A stretch of DNA of 51,813 nt, from contig CALELI010000015.1 of NCBI GenBank assembly GCA_937902455.1, positions 1-51,813 of the forward strand, given 5' to 3'. Origin of the DNA: an uncultured Prevotellaceae bacterium. Lineage in GTDB: Bacteria > Bacteroidota > Bacteroidia > Bacteroidales > Bacteroidaceae. The position numbers were made by a program, and so were the translations under genes. Shown here piece after piece: positions 43,234 through 51,605 of this stretch (the first letter of the stretch is position 1; each line of letters begins with the position of its first letter). The notes under the pieces are model-generated. The model was not told the DNA's origin and did not search any database. It worked only from the letters and a program-made list of their open reading frames with translations.

Positions 43234-44697
43234 TTAGTCAACCACCGGCATCTTGATTATGAAGGTGGTACCGACTCCAAGTTCACTCTCTGCATGGATT
43301 GAGCCCTTGAAATCCTTGACTATCTTGTTGACATAAGCCAGACCGAGACCGAAGCCCTTCACGTCATGAAGGTTTCCTGTGTGAACACGGTAGAACTTAT
43401 CAAATATCTTCTTCAGATCATCTTTCTTCATTCCGATGCCATTGTCCTTTATGGCTATGAAGAGATGACCCTGATCATTCCATGATGACAGTTTGAGTTC
43501 GATAGGAACATCGCTCTTGCAATATTTCATTGCATTGTCCATAATATTGAACACCACATTAGTGAAGTGCATCTCATCGACTTGAATGAACGGATTGTCG
43601 GCCCTTATGTCGGCAATTATCTTTCCGCCATTCTTCTCTACCTTGAGCGCGAATGTGTGAATCACACTTGCAATCAGTTCGTTGACGTCTATCTCCTTTA
43701 TATTATAATTCACCTTCTGGTTCTCGTAAAGAGATAGCTGCAATACCTTGTCGACCTGGAAACGAAGGCGTTTGGTTTCGTCCATTATCGTAGTCGACAG
43801 GCGCTTCTCCATCTGAGGGGTTTTCTTGACAGTATCGTCGTTAAGCATCTGTGCAGCAAGCGAGATACTCGATATAGGCGTCTTGAACTCGTGAGTCATG
43901 TTGTTGATGAAGTCGTTCTTCATCTCCGCCACCTTCTTCTGACGGAACACAATCACCAATGTGACGATGAAAGTCGCCAGCAGGATGATGGTGAAGAGGA
44001 ATGAAGGCAGGAACAGCCAGAAGGCCTTCATCGTTGCACTGCTCATATCTGGAAAGTGCACAGCAAGCTGACCTATCTGAATCACCGGATCGGTGTTGAA
44101 AAGAGGAACAGTGAAGAGATGTTCGTCACGTCCCTTTGCATCATAATCCGGACACTGGTAGACAACTTCGCCGTTTCCGTTCAGTATCTGGTAGTGATAA
44201 CTCTCGTTCACCCCATTGTCTGCCAGTTCTGCCCTAAGCACCTGGTCAAGAGTAGTGAAGTCTATCCTGTCCTCGATAGGCAGGTCACTTACATTATATA
44301 TAAGGTTATATACGACTTCGTCCACCAGTTCCTTTCCGTGATGAATCCTGTTCTTCATTGACTGCTGCAGATTGACCGAGACCCTCTGGTTGCTTCTGCG
44401 GGTGAAGAACTGGTCTGTACCTGCATGGACAAACGGTACACTACCCACAACATTTGCAGAACTGGAATCCGGGACAGCCATCTCTGCCTTATCCAGTACG
44501 GCACCCTCCATATAGCGTGTGGCTTCATCAATCTCTATCTGGTGAGCCACAGCGGAAAGACTGCGGTTCACACTCTCCTCGAAGTGCTGCTTGTGCATTC
44601 CGTATATCTCGCGGATATACGAAACCTGCATCATGAGCAAACTCACGAATGAGACTCCGATGATGATTGCCAATATTGATATCGTCGATTTCTTCAT
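43234..44697 (-). CDS. rprX: Membrane sensor histidine kinase (RprX-like)
   Basis: The 487-residue kinase has two membrane helices (about 5-27 and 227-251) around a periplasmic sensor of about 200 residues. The dimerisation H-box follows (NDFINNMTHEFKTPIS, H269), then the N box (NIMDNAMKYC), G1 (DNGIGM) and G2 (GFGLGLAY) of the ATPase domain. It heads a three-gene operon kinase-regulator-PspC. No ligand-binding motif was recognised in the sensor. Confidence 0.92.
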   Translation of the reverse strand: MKKSTISILAIIIGVSFVSLLMMQVSYIREIYGMHKQHFEESVNRSLSAVAHQIEIDEATRYMEGAVLDKAEMAVPDSSSANVVGSVPFVHAGTDQFFTRRSNQRVSVNLQQSMKNRIHHGKELVDEVVYNLIYNVSDLPIEDRIDFTTLDQVLRAELADNGVNESYHYQILNGNGEVVYQCPDYDAKGRDEHLFTVPLFNTDPVIQIGQLAVHFPDMSSATMKAFWLFLPSFLFTIILLATFIVTLVIVFRQKKVAEMKNDFINNMTHEFKTPISSISLAAQMLNDDTVKKTPQMEKRLSTTIMDETKRLRFQVDKVLQLSLYENQKVNYNIKEIDVNELIASVIHTFALKVEKNGGKIIADIRADNPFIQVDEMHFTNVVFNIMDNAMKYCKSDVPIELKLSSWNDQGHLFIAIKDNGIGMKKDDLKKIFDKFYRVHTGNLHDVKGFGLGLAYVNKIVKDFKGSIHAESELGVGTTFIIKMPVVD

Positions 44698-44772
44698 TGC
44701 GTGGCTAAATTAGTAAAAGTTTATCATCAAAAGTTAATTCACCACAAAATAAATACAAAATTAAAAATAAAA

Positions 44773-44800
44773 GAGTTGACAATTTAACAATTGCCAACTC
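44773..44800 (-). terminator. Terminator of the EF-G2 gene
   Basis: A 12-bp stem with one mismatch (GAGTTGACAATT/AATTGCCAACTC, loop TAAC); on the minus strand it is followed by TTTTATTTTTAATTTTG. It lies 28 bp after the stop codon. Confidence 0.85.
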
Positions 44801-44828
44801 CTTATTTGAGAATTTATAAACTTCGTTT

Positions 44829-46988
44829 TTAATCTTCGTCCTTTGACTGCTCTTCGAATTCCTTCATGAGCTTTGTCTGGAGATCTGTTGGAACGAGTTC
44901 GTAGTTAGAGAATTTCATTGAGAATGAAGCACGACCACCAGTGATTGAACTCAAAGTTGTAGAATAGCTTGCGAGTTCATTGAGTGGAATCTTGGCATTG
45001 AGCTTGTCGTAACCATTAGCACTTTCACTACCGACAATCATACCACGACGGCCCTGAAGGTCACTCATCACGTCACCCATCTTGTCACTTGGAGTAAGAA
45101 CTTCCACGTCATAGATTGGTTCGAGAAGCTTTGGACCTGCATTCTTGAATGCGTCAGAGAATGCATGACGACCAGCGAGCATGAATGAGAGTTCATTTGA
45201 ATCTACTGGGTGCATCTTACCATCATATACTACTACGCGTACGTCGCGTGCATAACTACCTGTAAGAGGTCCCTGTTCCATTCTTGCCATGATACCCTTG
45301 AGGATTGCTGGCATGAAGCGTGTATCGATAGCACCACCGACAACTGAGTTGATGAACACGAGCTTGCCACCCCAGTCAAGGTCGATTTCTTCCTTGCCCT
45401 TCATGGCAATCTTGAATTCCTGACCACCAAACTTGTAAAGTACAGGATCTGGCATTCCTTCAGTATATGGTTCAACGATAAGATGAACTTCACCGAACTG
45501 ACCTGCACCACCTGACTGCTTCTTGTGACGGTAGTCAGCACGAGCTGCCTTTGTGATAGTCTCTCTATAAGGAATCTTCTGTTCTGCGTAAACAATCTTG
45601 ATCTTTTCCTCGTTCTCAAGACGCCACTTGAGTGTACGGAGGTGGAACTCACCCTGACCCTTGATAAGAGTCTGCTTCAATTCCTTGCTCTGTTCGAGGA
45701 TCCATGTTGGATCTTCCTGAGCCATACGCTGAACTGCAGCAATCATCTTTTCTGTATCGCTCTCGCTCTCAGCCTTGATAGCACGGATATATTTAGGATC
45801 TGGATACTTCACGAAGTCGAACTTGTAGTCACAGTCCTTACCTACGAGGGTATTACCTGTACGAACATCCTTCAGCTTGGTTGTACAGCCTATATCACCG
45901 GCAACAAGTTCTTCAACCTTTACACGGTTTGAACCAGCACATGCAAACAACTGAGCAATACGTTCCTTGCTACCACGATCTGCATTTGTAAGGTCGTCAC
46001 CTTCATGGAGCTTACCACTGAGGACCTTGAAATACTGAACGCCACCAATGTGTGGTTCGTTAGCTGTCTTGAAGAAGAATACAGCAGTCGGACCGTTTGG
46101 ATCTGGATTTACGTCATTACCAGCAACATTCTGTACTGGAGCTGACTCTGCTGGGCATGGCACAACATCACCAAGGAATTCCATCATTCTCTGAACACCC
46201 ATGTCCTTCTCTGCACATACGCAGAAGAGAGGGAACATGCCGCGAGTTGCAAGACCGAGGCTGATACCCTTGTGGAGTTCCTCTTCGCTGAGGTCTTCTG
46301 TCTCGAAGAATTTCTCCATGAGTTCCTCATCACTTTCTGCAGCTGCCTCTACGAGTGCATGGTGCATTTCTGTAGCCTTGTCCATCTGGTCAGCAGGGAT
46401 GTCCTCGATTGTTGGAGCGCCACCCTCAGCCTTCCATGAATATTTCTTCATCAGCAGGACGTCAATCATTGCGTTGTAGGCACCACCTTCGTTGATTGGG
46501 TACTGTACAGGAACAACTTTGGTTCCGTAGAGATCCTGGAGGCGTTCGATACAGCTATTGAAATCACTGTTATCGCGGTCAAGCTGGTTAACGGCAAAGA
46601 TTACCGGTTTGTTAAGCTTATCTGCAATGCGGAACTGATTCTGAGTTCCTACTTCTGGACCATTCTGTGCGTTGACGAGGATGAGAGTTGCATCACATAC
46701 ATTCTGTGCTGTGATTGAAGAACCGGCAAAGTCATCAGAACCTGGACAGTCAATGAAGTTGAGTTTCTTACCTTTCCATTCTGTGTGGAATACTGTAGAG
46801 AATACAGAGTAACCGTATTCCTGCTCTACTGGGAAATAGTCGCTCACTGTGTTCTTCTGAGTAACCTTGCCTCTACGTGTAATAAGGCCAGCTTCGAAAA
46901 GCATAGACTCAGTGAGGGTTGTCTTACCCGAACCTCCATTACCTACGATAGCAATGTTTCGGATTTCGTTCGTCTGATAAGTTTTCAT
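44829..46988 (-). CDS. EF-G paralogue (EF-G2 type) with altered GTPase centre
   Basis: The 719-residue protein has the five-domain EF-G layout and would act in ribosomal translocation. The G1 motif is GNGGSGKTT (16-24). Switch I reads VEQEYGYSVF where EF-G1 has EQERGITI. G3 is DCPGSDDF (80-87), so the catalytic His of DTPGHVDF is Ser84. G4 is NQLD (134-137) where EF-G1 has NKMD. Domain IV includes GGAGQFGEVHLIVEP, LDWGGKLVFINSVVGGAI and FMPAIL. This is the pattern of the Bacteroides EF-G2 paralogue reported to lack GTPase activity. It has its own promoter and terminator; a canonical fusA must exist elsewhere. Confidence 0.88.
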   Translation of the reverse strand: MKTYQTNEIRNIAIVGNGGSGKTTLTESMLFEAGLITRRGKVTQKNTVSDYFPVEQEYGYSVFSTVFHTEWKGKKLNFIDCPGSDDFAGSSITAQNVCDATLILVNAQNGPEVGTQNQFRIADKLNKPVIFAVNQLDRDNSDFNSCIERLQDLYGTKVVPVQYPINEGGAYNAMIDVLLMKKYSWKAEGGAPTIEDIPADQMDKATEMHHALVEAAAESDEELMEKFFETEDLSEEELHKGISLGLATRGMFPLFCVCAEKDMGVQRMMEFLGDVVPCPAESAPVQNVAGNDVNPDPNGPTAVFFFKTANEPHIGGVQYFKVLSGKLHEGDDLTNADRGSKERIAQLFACAGSNRVKVEELVAGDIGCTTKLKDVRTGNTLVGKDCDYKFDFVKYPDPKYIRAIKAESESDTEKMIAAVQRMAQEDPTWILEQSKELKQTLIKGQGEFHLRTLKWRLENEEKIKIVYAEQKIPYRETITKAARADYRHKKQSGGAGQFGEVHLIVEPYTEGMPDPVLYKFGGQEFKIAMKGKEEIDLDWGGKLVFINSVVGGAIDTRFMPAILKGIMARMEQGPLTGSYARDVRVVVYDGKMHPVDSNELSFMLAGRHAFSDAFKNAGPKLLEPIYDVEVLTPSDKMGDVMSDLQGRRGMIVGSESANGYDKLNAKIPLNELASYSTTLSSITGGRASFSMKFSNYELVPTDLQTKLMKEFEEQSKDED

Positions 46989-47044
46989 AAATAGTTTTTA
47001 GTTTGAATATTTAGATTGTTTTCAATTTTTTGCATAAGCGATTG

Positions 47045-47052
47045 CAAAGATA
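47045..47052 (-). promoter_or_regulatory. -7 box of the EF-G2 gene
   Basis: TATCTTTGCAA on the minus strand, 57 bp upstream of the ATG. It is the same box as upstream of the giant paralogues. Confidence 0.6.
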
Positions 47053-47107
47053 ATAAAAAGTTAGGAGTTATAAGATAGGTACACGGAGTTTTTTTCAATA
47101 AATTTAG

Positions 47108-47115
47108 TAAATTTG
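47108..47115 (+). promoter_or_regulatory. -7 box of hemW
   Basis: TAAATTTGCAC fits TAnnTTTGCA, 28 bp before the ATG. The -33 region is a T-run (47089-47095) without an exact TTTG. Confidence 0.6.
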
Positions 47116-47142
47116 CACTCTGAACGATAATATTACCGAATT

Positions 47143-48258
47143 ATGCAAGGTATCTACATACATATTCCTTTCTGCAAAAGCAGATGTATCTACTGTGATT
47201 TCTACTCCACCACCCAGCTTCATCTAAGGGAGAAATATGTCCGGAATCTGTGTCACGAGATGGATCTGCGCCACGCTTATCTTCCTGATGAAGAATATTC
47301 TACGGTATACATAGGCGGAGGCACGCCATCACAGCTCACCCCCGCCCAGATCGACACAGTCATTTCTCACCTCTACGCCACCTTCCACATCTCGCCTGAT
47401 GCAGAATTCACCATCGAGATGAATCCCGACGACATTACTCCCGAGAGCATACGGCACCTCAAAGGGCTTCCCGTCAACCGCATCAGCATGGGCATCCAGA
47501 CTTTCTCCGACCGCCGGCTCTCATTCCTTCACCGCCGGCACAGTGCACAGCAGGCCATCGATGCAGTTCGTCTCTGCCAGGATAACGGCTTCACGAACAT
47601 CAGCATCGACCTTATGTTCGGATTTCCCGACGAGACAATCGACGACTGGAAGTCAGACGTGTCAGAGGCCCTGTCACTTCATGTTCCCCACATATCTGCC
47701 TATTCACTGATGTACGAAGAGGGAACCACACTTACCCGTATGCTCACTGAGGGAAAGATTCAGGAAATACCCGACGAACTATCCCGACAGATGTACGACC
47801 ATCTCTGCGATACCCTCCACGATAACGGCTACGAACACTATGAGATTTCCAACTTCTGCTTTCCCGGATATCATTCACGGCACAACAGCAGTTACTGGGA
47901 ATCTATACCATATATCGGTTTAGGCGCCGGAGCCCATTCCTTCAACGGGGATAGCCGCCAGTGGAACAGCAGGATGGAGAACGGGAATTGGTCTGTGGAG
48001 GACAGGGAAGTTCTCACACCCGTACAGAAGTACAACGAACTTATCATGACACGGCTACGTACATCTAAAGGAATCAGCCTTGATAACCTCGAAAACTATT
48101 TCGGAGAATACTTCTCAAAGGTCAGGTCATTGCTTGAGAGACACCTGGCAGACAATAACTTGCATATTGACAAGGACACCAATTATCTGGCTCTTACCCG
48201 TAAGGGTATCTACATCAGCAACCTCGTCATTTCCGACCTGATGATTAGCGAAGAATAG
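47143..48258 (+). CDS. hemW: Radical SAM heme chaperone HemW
   Basis: The 371-residue protein belongs to the HemN/HemW radical SAM family. The cluster motif is CKSRCIYCDF (C11, C15, C18) with Phe following, the CxxxCxxCxF form that marks HemW over true HemN. It also has YIGGGTPSQL, EMNPDDIT, RISMGIQTFSD and SYWESIPYIGLGAGAHSF. HemW inserts heme into respiratory proteins; annotation as coproporphyrinogen oxidase would be misleading. Confidence 0.92.
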   Translation: MQGIYIHIPFCKSRCIYCDFYSTTQLHLREKYVRNLCHEMDLRHAYLPDEEYSTVYIGGGTPSQLTPAQIDTVISHLYATFHISPDAEFTIEMNPDDITPESIRHLKGLPVNRISMGIQTFSDRRLSFLHRRHSAQQAIDAVRLCQDNGFTNISIDLMFGFPDETIDDWKSDVSEALSLHVPHISAYSLMYEEGTTLTRMLTEGKIQEIPDELSRQMYDHLCDTLHDNGYEHYEISNFCFPGYHSRHNSSYWESIPYIGLGAGAHSFNGDSRQWNSRMENGNWSVEDREVLTPVQKYNELIMTRLRTSKGISLDNLENYFGEYFSKVRSLLERHLADNNLHIDKDTNYLALTRKGIYISNLVISDLMISEE

Positions 48259-48374
48259 AGTTTTTTGCACATTTATACTCCATAGTGTGCAGTATTTTGA
48301 ATTTAGGTAAATGTTTTTTTGCGGAAAACGATAAAAAAGGTTGTTTGCGAAAACAACATATTGAAAAAAGTACT

Positions 48375-48382
48375 TACCTTTG
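48375..48382 (+). promoter_or_regulatory. -7 box of the small lipoprotein gene
   Basis: TACCTTTGCATC, identical in its core to the tRNA-Ala promoter. No TTTG at the expected distance. The ATG is 51 bp downstream. Confidence 0.6.
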
Positions 48383-48433
48383 CATCGGTTTTAAAAGCAA
48401 ATATTTGTTTAACAATTAAAAGTAACTAAAAAA

Positions 48434-48643
48434 ATGAAAAAGTTGTTTTTTGCTATCGTAGCTGTAGCTGCTGTTTCTTTCGCATCTTGTGGCAATCAGG
48501 CTGCTAACACTGAAGAAGCTGACTCTTGTGCAAACTGTGATTCTGCATGCTGTGTAGAAGAAGTTGTAGAAGAAGTTGCTGATTCTGCTATCGAAGTAGC
48601 TGATTCTGCTGCTGAAGAAGTTGTAGAAGAAGTTGCTGAATAA
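48434..48643 (+). CDS. Small acidic Cys-rich lipoprotein
   Basis: The 69-residue protein has a lipoprotein signal (MKKLFFAIVAVAAVSFASC, C19). The mature part of about 50 residues holds a Cys cluster CANCDSACC (C32, C35, C39, C40) and a Glu/Val-rich tail in which EEVVEEVADSA is repeated. No Lys or Arg occurs after the signal, so it is extremely acidic. It has its own promoter and terminator, suggesting strong independent expression. Metal binding is possible through the Cys cluster. I do not recognise a family. Confidence 0.85.
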   Translation: MKKLFFAIVAVAAVSFASCGNQAANTEEADSCANCDSACCVEEVVEEVADSAIEVADSAAEEVVEEVAE

Positions 48644-48698
48644 TTTTCAGACCCAGCTCGAAGCAATTTAATTCGGACTCAGTCCGAAGAGAGAATTG

Positions 48699-48736
48699 AA
48701 ACCTGTATGACTCACGTCACACAGGTTTTCTTTTTT
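48699..48736 (+). terminator. Terminator of the small lipoprotein gene
   Basis: AAACCTGT pairs with ACAGGTTT, with an inner TGAC/GTCA stem and TCAC loop, followed by TCTTTTTT. Confidence 0.9.
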
Positions 48737-48837
48737 AGGAATGATACCGCATGATGTTTTTTGAACACCCTTCGAGTAGCCTCAGGGTAAACTCTTTGCA
48801 CGAATGAATGATTTTATCTCAACTTGACATCAAAATA

Positions 48838-48881
48838 TTACAGCGATTATCAACTCCAGGATGAAGTGATAATCGCTGTAA
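48838..48881. repeat. Perfect 15-bp inverted repeat
   Basis: TTACAGCGATTATCA (48838-48852) and TGATAATCGCTGTAA (48867-48881) around a 14-bp loop. No T-tract follows, so it is not a standard terminator. It could be a regulator site or a transposon remnant. Confidence 0.75.
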
Positions 48882-48900
48882 CTATAGTAAAAAGGGATTG

Positions 48901-49041
48901 CTACCTGTAGTCTATCGGATGCTTACAATCTTTCTGATGCTGATGTCCAACAATCACCACCAATGGACGAAATAATCTAATGTTCCCAATATGGCTTGTG
49001 GGATTCATTTTGGGAACAACAAACCCACTGACAATCGGCAT
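48901..49041 (-). CDS. Candidate 46-residue small ORF
   Basis: The minus strand encodes MPIVSGFVVPKMNPTSHIGN and ends HQHQKDCKHPIDYR. It is well formed but short, with a His/Cys/Lys-rich C-terminal half. Its start codon lies in the loop of an ACCCACTGA/TCAGTGGGT hairpin (49023-49062). An internal ATG at 49008 gives 35 residues. No promoter box was found nearby. It could be a small protein or a conserved part of a dispersed repeat. Confidence 0.35.
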   Translation of the reverse strand: MPIVSGFVVPKMNPTSHIGNIRLFRPLVVIVGHQHQKDCKHPIDYR

Positions 49042-49170
49042 AACTGCTGAAAATCAGTGGGTCTGCTTATCTTGTTGTCAATCTTGATAAGATGAATTGG
49101 AATTATATCCAAGATTACAATTTACCTAAATTGCGCCAAAGTTAGGTAACTTAGTTATATTGATAAATCC

Positions 49171-49605
49171 CTACTTATTTGTTATTCTTGTCAGTTCACC
49201 ATCATCAAAGCCAGCTGTTACTATGCGGTTTGCAATCCAACTCCTTACTTGATTGTTTGTCTTCAAACATTTTGCCATGATCAGAATGACTTGGCTTTGA
49301 AACTCTTGCCAATCCATCTGCCGGACACTCTTTGAAGTTGGAGTGAGATATTTATTTACGGGTTCAAAATCTATTTCACAAGCCCAATCATCATTATTTT
49401 CATCATAAACTTTTGATCCTGTAAGGTAAATAGAGCATCCTTTATCAGACTCAAACATGCCAAAGTTTAATGCAATAATATCTTCTGGAATATTATTGTT
49501 TTGGGTCAGATTCACCAACCAATTGCTGATTTCTGATTCCAACGATTTTGCATTGCATGAACTAAATAAAGTACATGACATAATAAGAGATAATAGTTTT
49601 TTCAT
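49171..49605 (-). CDS. Hypothetical lipoprotein
   Basis: This 144-residue protein starts MKKLLSLIMSCTLFSSCNAK, a lipoprotein signal with C17 as the likely lipidated residue. The mature part is acidic and soluble, with LNFGMFESDKGCSIYLTGSK and WACEIDFEP segments, predicted alpha/beta. I do not recognise a family. I chose the ATG at 49605 over 49647, because the earlier start overlaps the ATPase gene and spoils the signal peptide. It follows the ATPase gene by 22 bp on the same strand and is AT-rich like it. Confidence 0.75.
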   Translation of the reverse strand: MKKLLSLIMSCTLFSSCNAKSLESEISNWLVNLTQNNNIPEDIIALNFGMFESDKGCSIYLTGSKVYDENNDDWACEIDFEPVNKYLTPTSKSVRQMDWQEFQSQVILIMAKCLKTNNQVRSWIANRIVTAGFDDGELTRITNK

Positions 49606-49627
49606 CGTCTTTGTGTTTTTTATTATG

Positions 49628-50884
49628 TTATTTACTCCAAATATCAAACTTTCCTAACAAGAAATCATATAGTCCAACAATCAATATACCATCTTCGTTG
49701 TAACCGGAGGTGTAGCGGTCGCCAGCAACGATAATCTTTCGGAATCCGTCTGCCACTTGCAGAAGGGATGCCTGTTCCTGTTCTACCTTCTCTTTTGATG
49801 GCAATGCGTATGCAGACTGGATATACAGACGCTCGTCATGACGGTTTACGACGAAGTCTATTTCTAAATTCCTTCTCTGTAACGTGCCGTTATCATCCCG
49901 CTTGAAACTCTCCACCAAGCCGACATCAACAGAAAAGCCATTGCGACGTAACTCATTGTAAATCACATTTTCCATGGTGTGGGTAGGTTCCAGCTGTCGA
50001 AACTCCAAGATAGCATTTCTGATACCCATGTCCTCAAAATAGTATTTCGTTTCAGTACCAATGTACTTCCTGCCCTTCACATCATATCGCAGAGCCTCGC
50101 TTACGAAGAATGCATCTTCAAGACATTCAATATATTTACTAATTGTAGCAGGGGTGATTTCTACGCCAGCCACAGTCTTGAAAGTGTTAGAAATGCGTCT
50201 TACATTAGTGCTTGCTCCAATACCCGAAGCAATGATTCTTATCAGTTCGCGCATACCCTCTGGGTTTTTCAGATGGTTATGCTCCAGAACATCCCTGAGA
50301 TACACAGTCTCATAAATCTCCCTCAGATAGTTCTGCTTGTCTTCTGCATTGTCCAATTGTGCAACGGCAGGCAACCCACCATATTTATAGTACGACTCCA
50401 ATGCTTCAGCCTTCTCGCCACCTACAACATCAAAGTATTCTGCAAAGCTCAAAGGATGAATCCTTATTTCCCAACCACGTCCACGAAACTCTGTTATGAC
50501 ATCTTTTGACAGAAACTTCGCGTTTGATCCAGTCACATAAATCTCAGTGTTGGGCACACTGAGATAAGAGTTCAGAACATCTTCAAAATCCTTTACCATC
50601 TGCACCTCGTCAAGCAGGATGTAGTACTTCTCAGCATCTACCATCTCAGCATCGATATGCTCCAAAAGTCTGTCAGGATCACGATACTTCTTGTTTCTTC
50701 TGTCCTCCATGTTGACCTGTATGATGTGGTCCTCGCTGACACCTTGCTCCAATAAGTATTGGCGGAATAGATTGAACACCAGGAAAGACTTGCCACAACG
50801 GCGAATGCCAGTTATGACCTTTATCATTCCATTACCGTCGGCTCTGATTAGTTGCTCAAGATATAATTTGCGTTCAAAAACCAT
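49628..50884 (-). CDS. AAA ATPase with DUF4143 domain
   Basis: The 418-residue protein has an N-terminal AAA domain (AAA_14 type) with Walker A GIRRCGKS (26-33), Walker B YYILLDEVQ (D92, E93) and the sensor-like IYVTGSNAKFLS with EFRGRGWEI. The second half (about 200-370) fits DUF4143, with LEIDFVVNR near residue 340 resembling a nuclease-like core. Such proteins are abundant in Bacteroidota and archaea, often in many copies, and are thought to be mobile accessory genes; the biochemical role is not established. Confidence 0.9.
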   Translation of the reverse strand: MVFERKLYLEQLIRADGNGMIKVITGIRRCGKSFLVFNLFRQYLLEQGVSEDHIIQVNMEDRRNKKYRDPDRLLEHIDAEMVDAEKYYILLDEVQMVKDFEDVLNSYLSVPNTEIYVTGSNAKFLSKDVITEFRGRGWEIRIHPLSFAEYFDVVGGEKAEALESYYKYGGLPAVAQLDNAEDKQNYLREIYETVYLRDVLEHNHLKNPEGMRELIRIIASGIGASTNVRRISNTFKTVAGVEITPATISKYIECLEDAFFVSEALRYDVKGRKYIGTETKYYFEDMGIRNAILEFRQLEPTHTMENVIYNELRRNGFSVDVGLVESFKRDDNGTLQRRNLEIDFVVNRHDERLYIQSAYALPSKEKVEQEQASLLQVADGFRKIIVAGDRYTSGYNEDGILIVGLYDFLLGKFDIWSK

Positions 50885-50926
50885 ATTTTAGAGTATATTT
50901 TTGTATATTGACACAGATTTGTGTTG

Positions 50927-50957
50927 CAAAAATAGAAATTTTATTTTACATCACAAA
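50927..50957 (-). promoter_or_regulatory. Promoter of the AAA/DUF4143 ATPase gene
   Basis: On the minus strand TTTG (complement of 50954-50957) and TATTTTTG (complement of 50927-50934) are 19 bp apart, a full Bacteroidota promoter. The ATG follows 42 bp downstream. Confidence 0.75.
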
Positions 50958-51337
50958 ATAATTATCGGAAATATCCCCAATAAAAAGATTATTTAATTGA
51001 ATTTGTAAGTCCAGCTTGACGTTTCGTTAAAAACTTTTGTGTATTAACGAAGATTGAACAGCAATTTTGATCCCTTCCATCATATAGTCTGTCAATCCCA
51101 ACAGTCAATTAACCAAATGACAGCATCTGCAAATTGCCGATGCTTATCACGTTAATTTTTGTTATCTCTTGTTTGCAGTTTGGAGTTTTCAGTAATTTTT
51201 GTTTCTGATTTGTTTCTTTTGCCGTTTTTAGCTATATATAAGTGTTGATAATCAGTCTATTACAACCAATCAGGAGATTCTCAAGAAGAAGATTATGATT
51301 ATTCGGAAGGAATTGCAGTCTAAAACACGATTAAAAA

Positions 51338-51389
51338 TGACAAAATGACTTTTTGACAAATTGACTTTTTGACCTTTTGACTCGTTGAA
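51338..51389. repeat. 8-bp tandem repeat (TGACTTTT type)
   Basis: TGAC occurs at 51338, 51346, 51354, 51362, 51370 and 51378, exactly every 8 bp, with a decayed TGAA at 51386. The unit is TGACTTTT or TGACAAAA/T. Confidence 0.85.
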
Positions 51390-51411
51390 ATAACAAGATT
51401 TCGTGCAAATA

Positions 51412-51443
51412 TTTGGTTATATGATAGTTTCTTTATAATTTTG
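51412..51443 (+). promoter_or_regulatory. Full promoter of the candidate ncRNA
   Basis: TTTG (51412-51415) and TAATTTTG (51436-51443) are 20 bp apart, matching the Bacteroidota consensus. No ORF begins within 150 bp downstream. Confidence 0.7.
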
Positions 51444-51449
51444 CCGCAG

Positions 51450-51605
51450 AAATCAGGTAAGACCAATCATTGCCTGAGTTTAGTCTTCTGAAGAGCGTAG
51501 ATGCTTCGGCATCGTGACACCAGCGGGCGGGAACCCTTCAGTGGGAAAACTTACCCTTACGAGGTGCGAAGTTATTAGAGAGGTTTTTACCTCTCTATTT
51601 TATTT
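51450..51605 (+). ncRNA. Candidate structured small RNA, about 155 nt
   Basis: Between a full promoter and a terminator lie three hairpins: TCAGGTAA/TTGCCTGA (51453-51477), a very stable GATGC-TTCG-GCATC tetraloop stem (51500-51513), and the terminator AGAGAGG/CCTCTCT (51577-51596) followed by ATTTTATTTT. The middle (CGGGCGGGAACCC and following) is GC-rich against AT-rich flanks, as usual for structured RNA. I cannot match it to a named family; it could also be a leader of a gene beyond the window. Confidence 0.55.

Larger units (their letters stand above)
48644..49170. other. Spacer after the small lipoprotein
   Basis: This 527-bp stretch contains a small inverted repeat TTCGGACTCAGTCCGAA (48672-48688), a strong terminator, a 15-bp inverted repeat (48838-48881), a candidate 46-codon ORF on the minus strand and a hairpin around its start. 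No larger gene is present. Confidence 0.8.
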
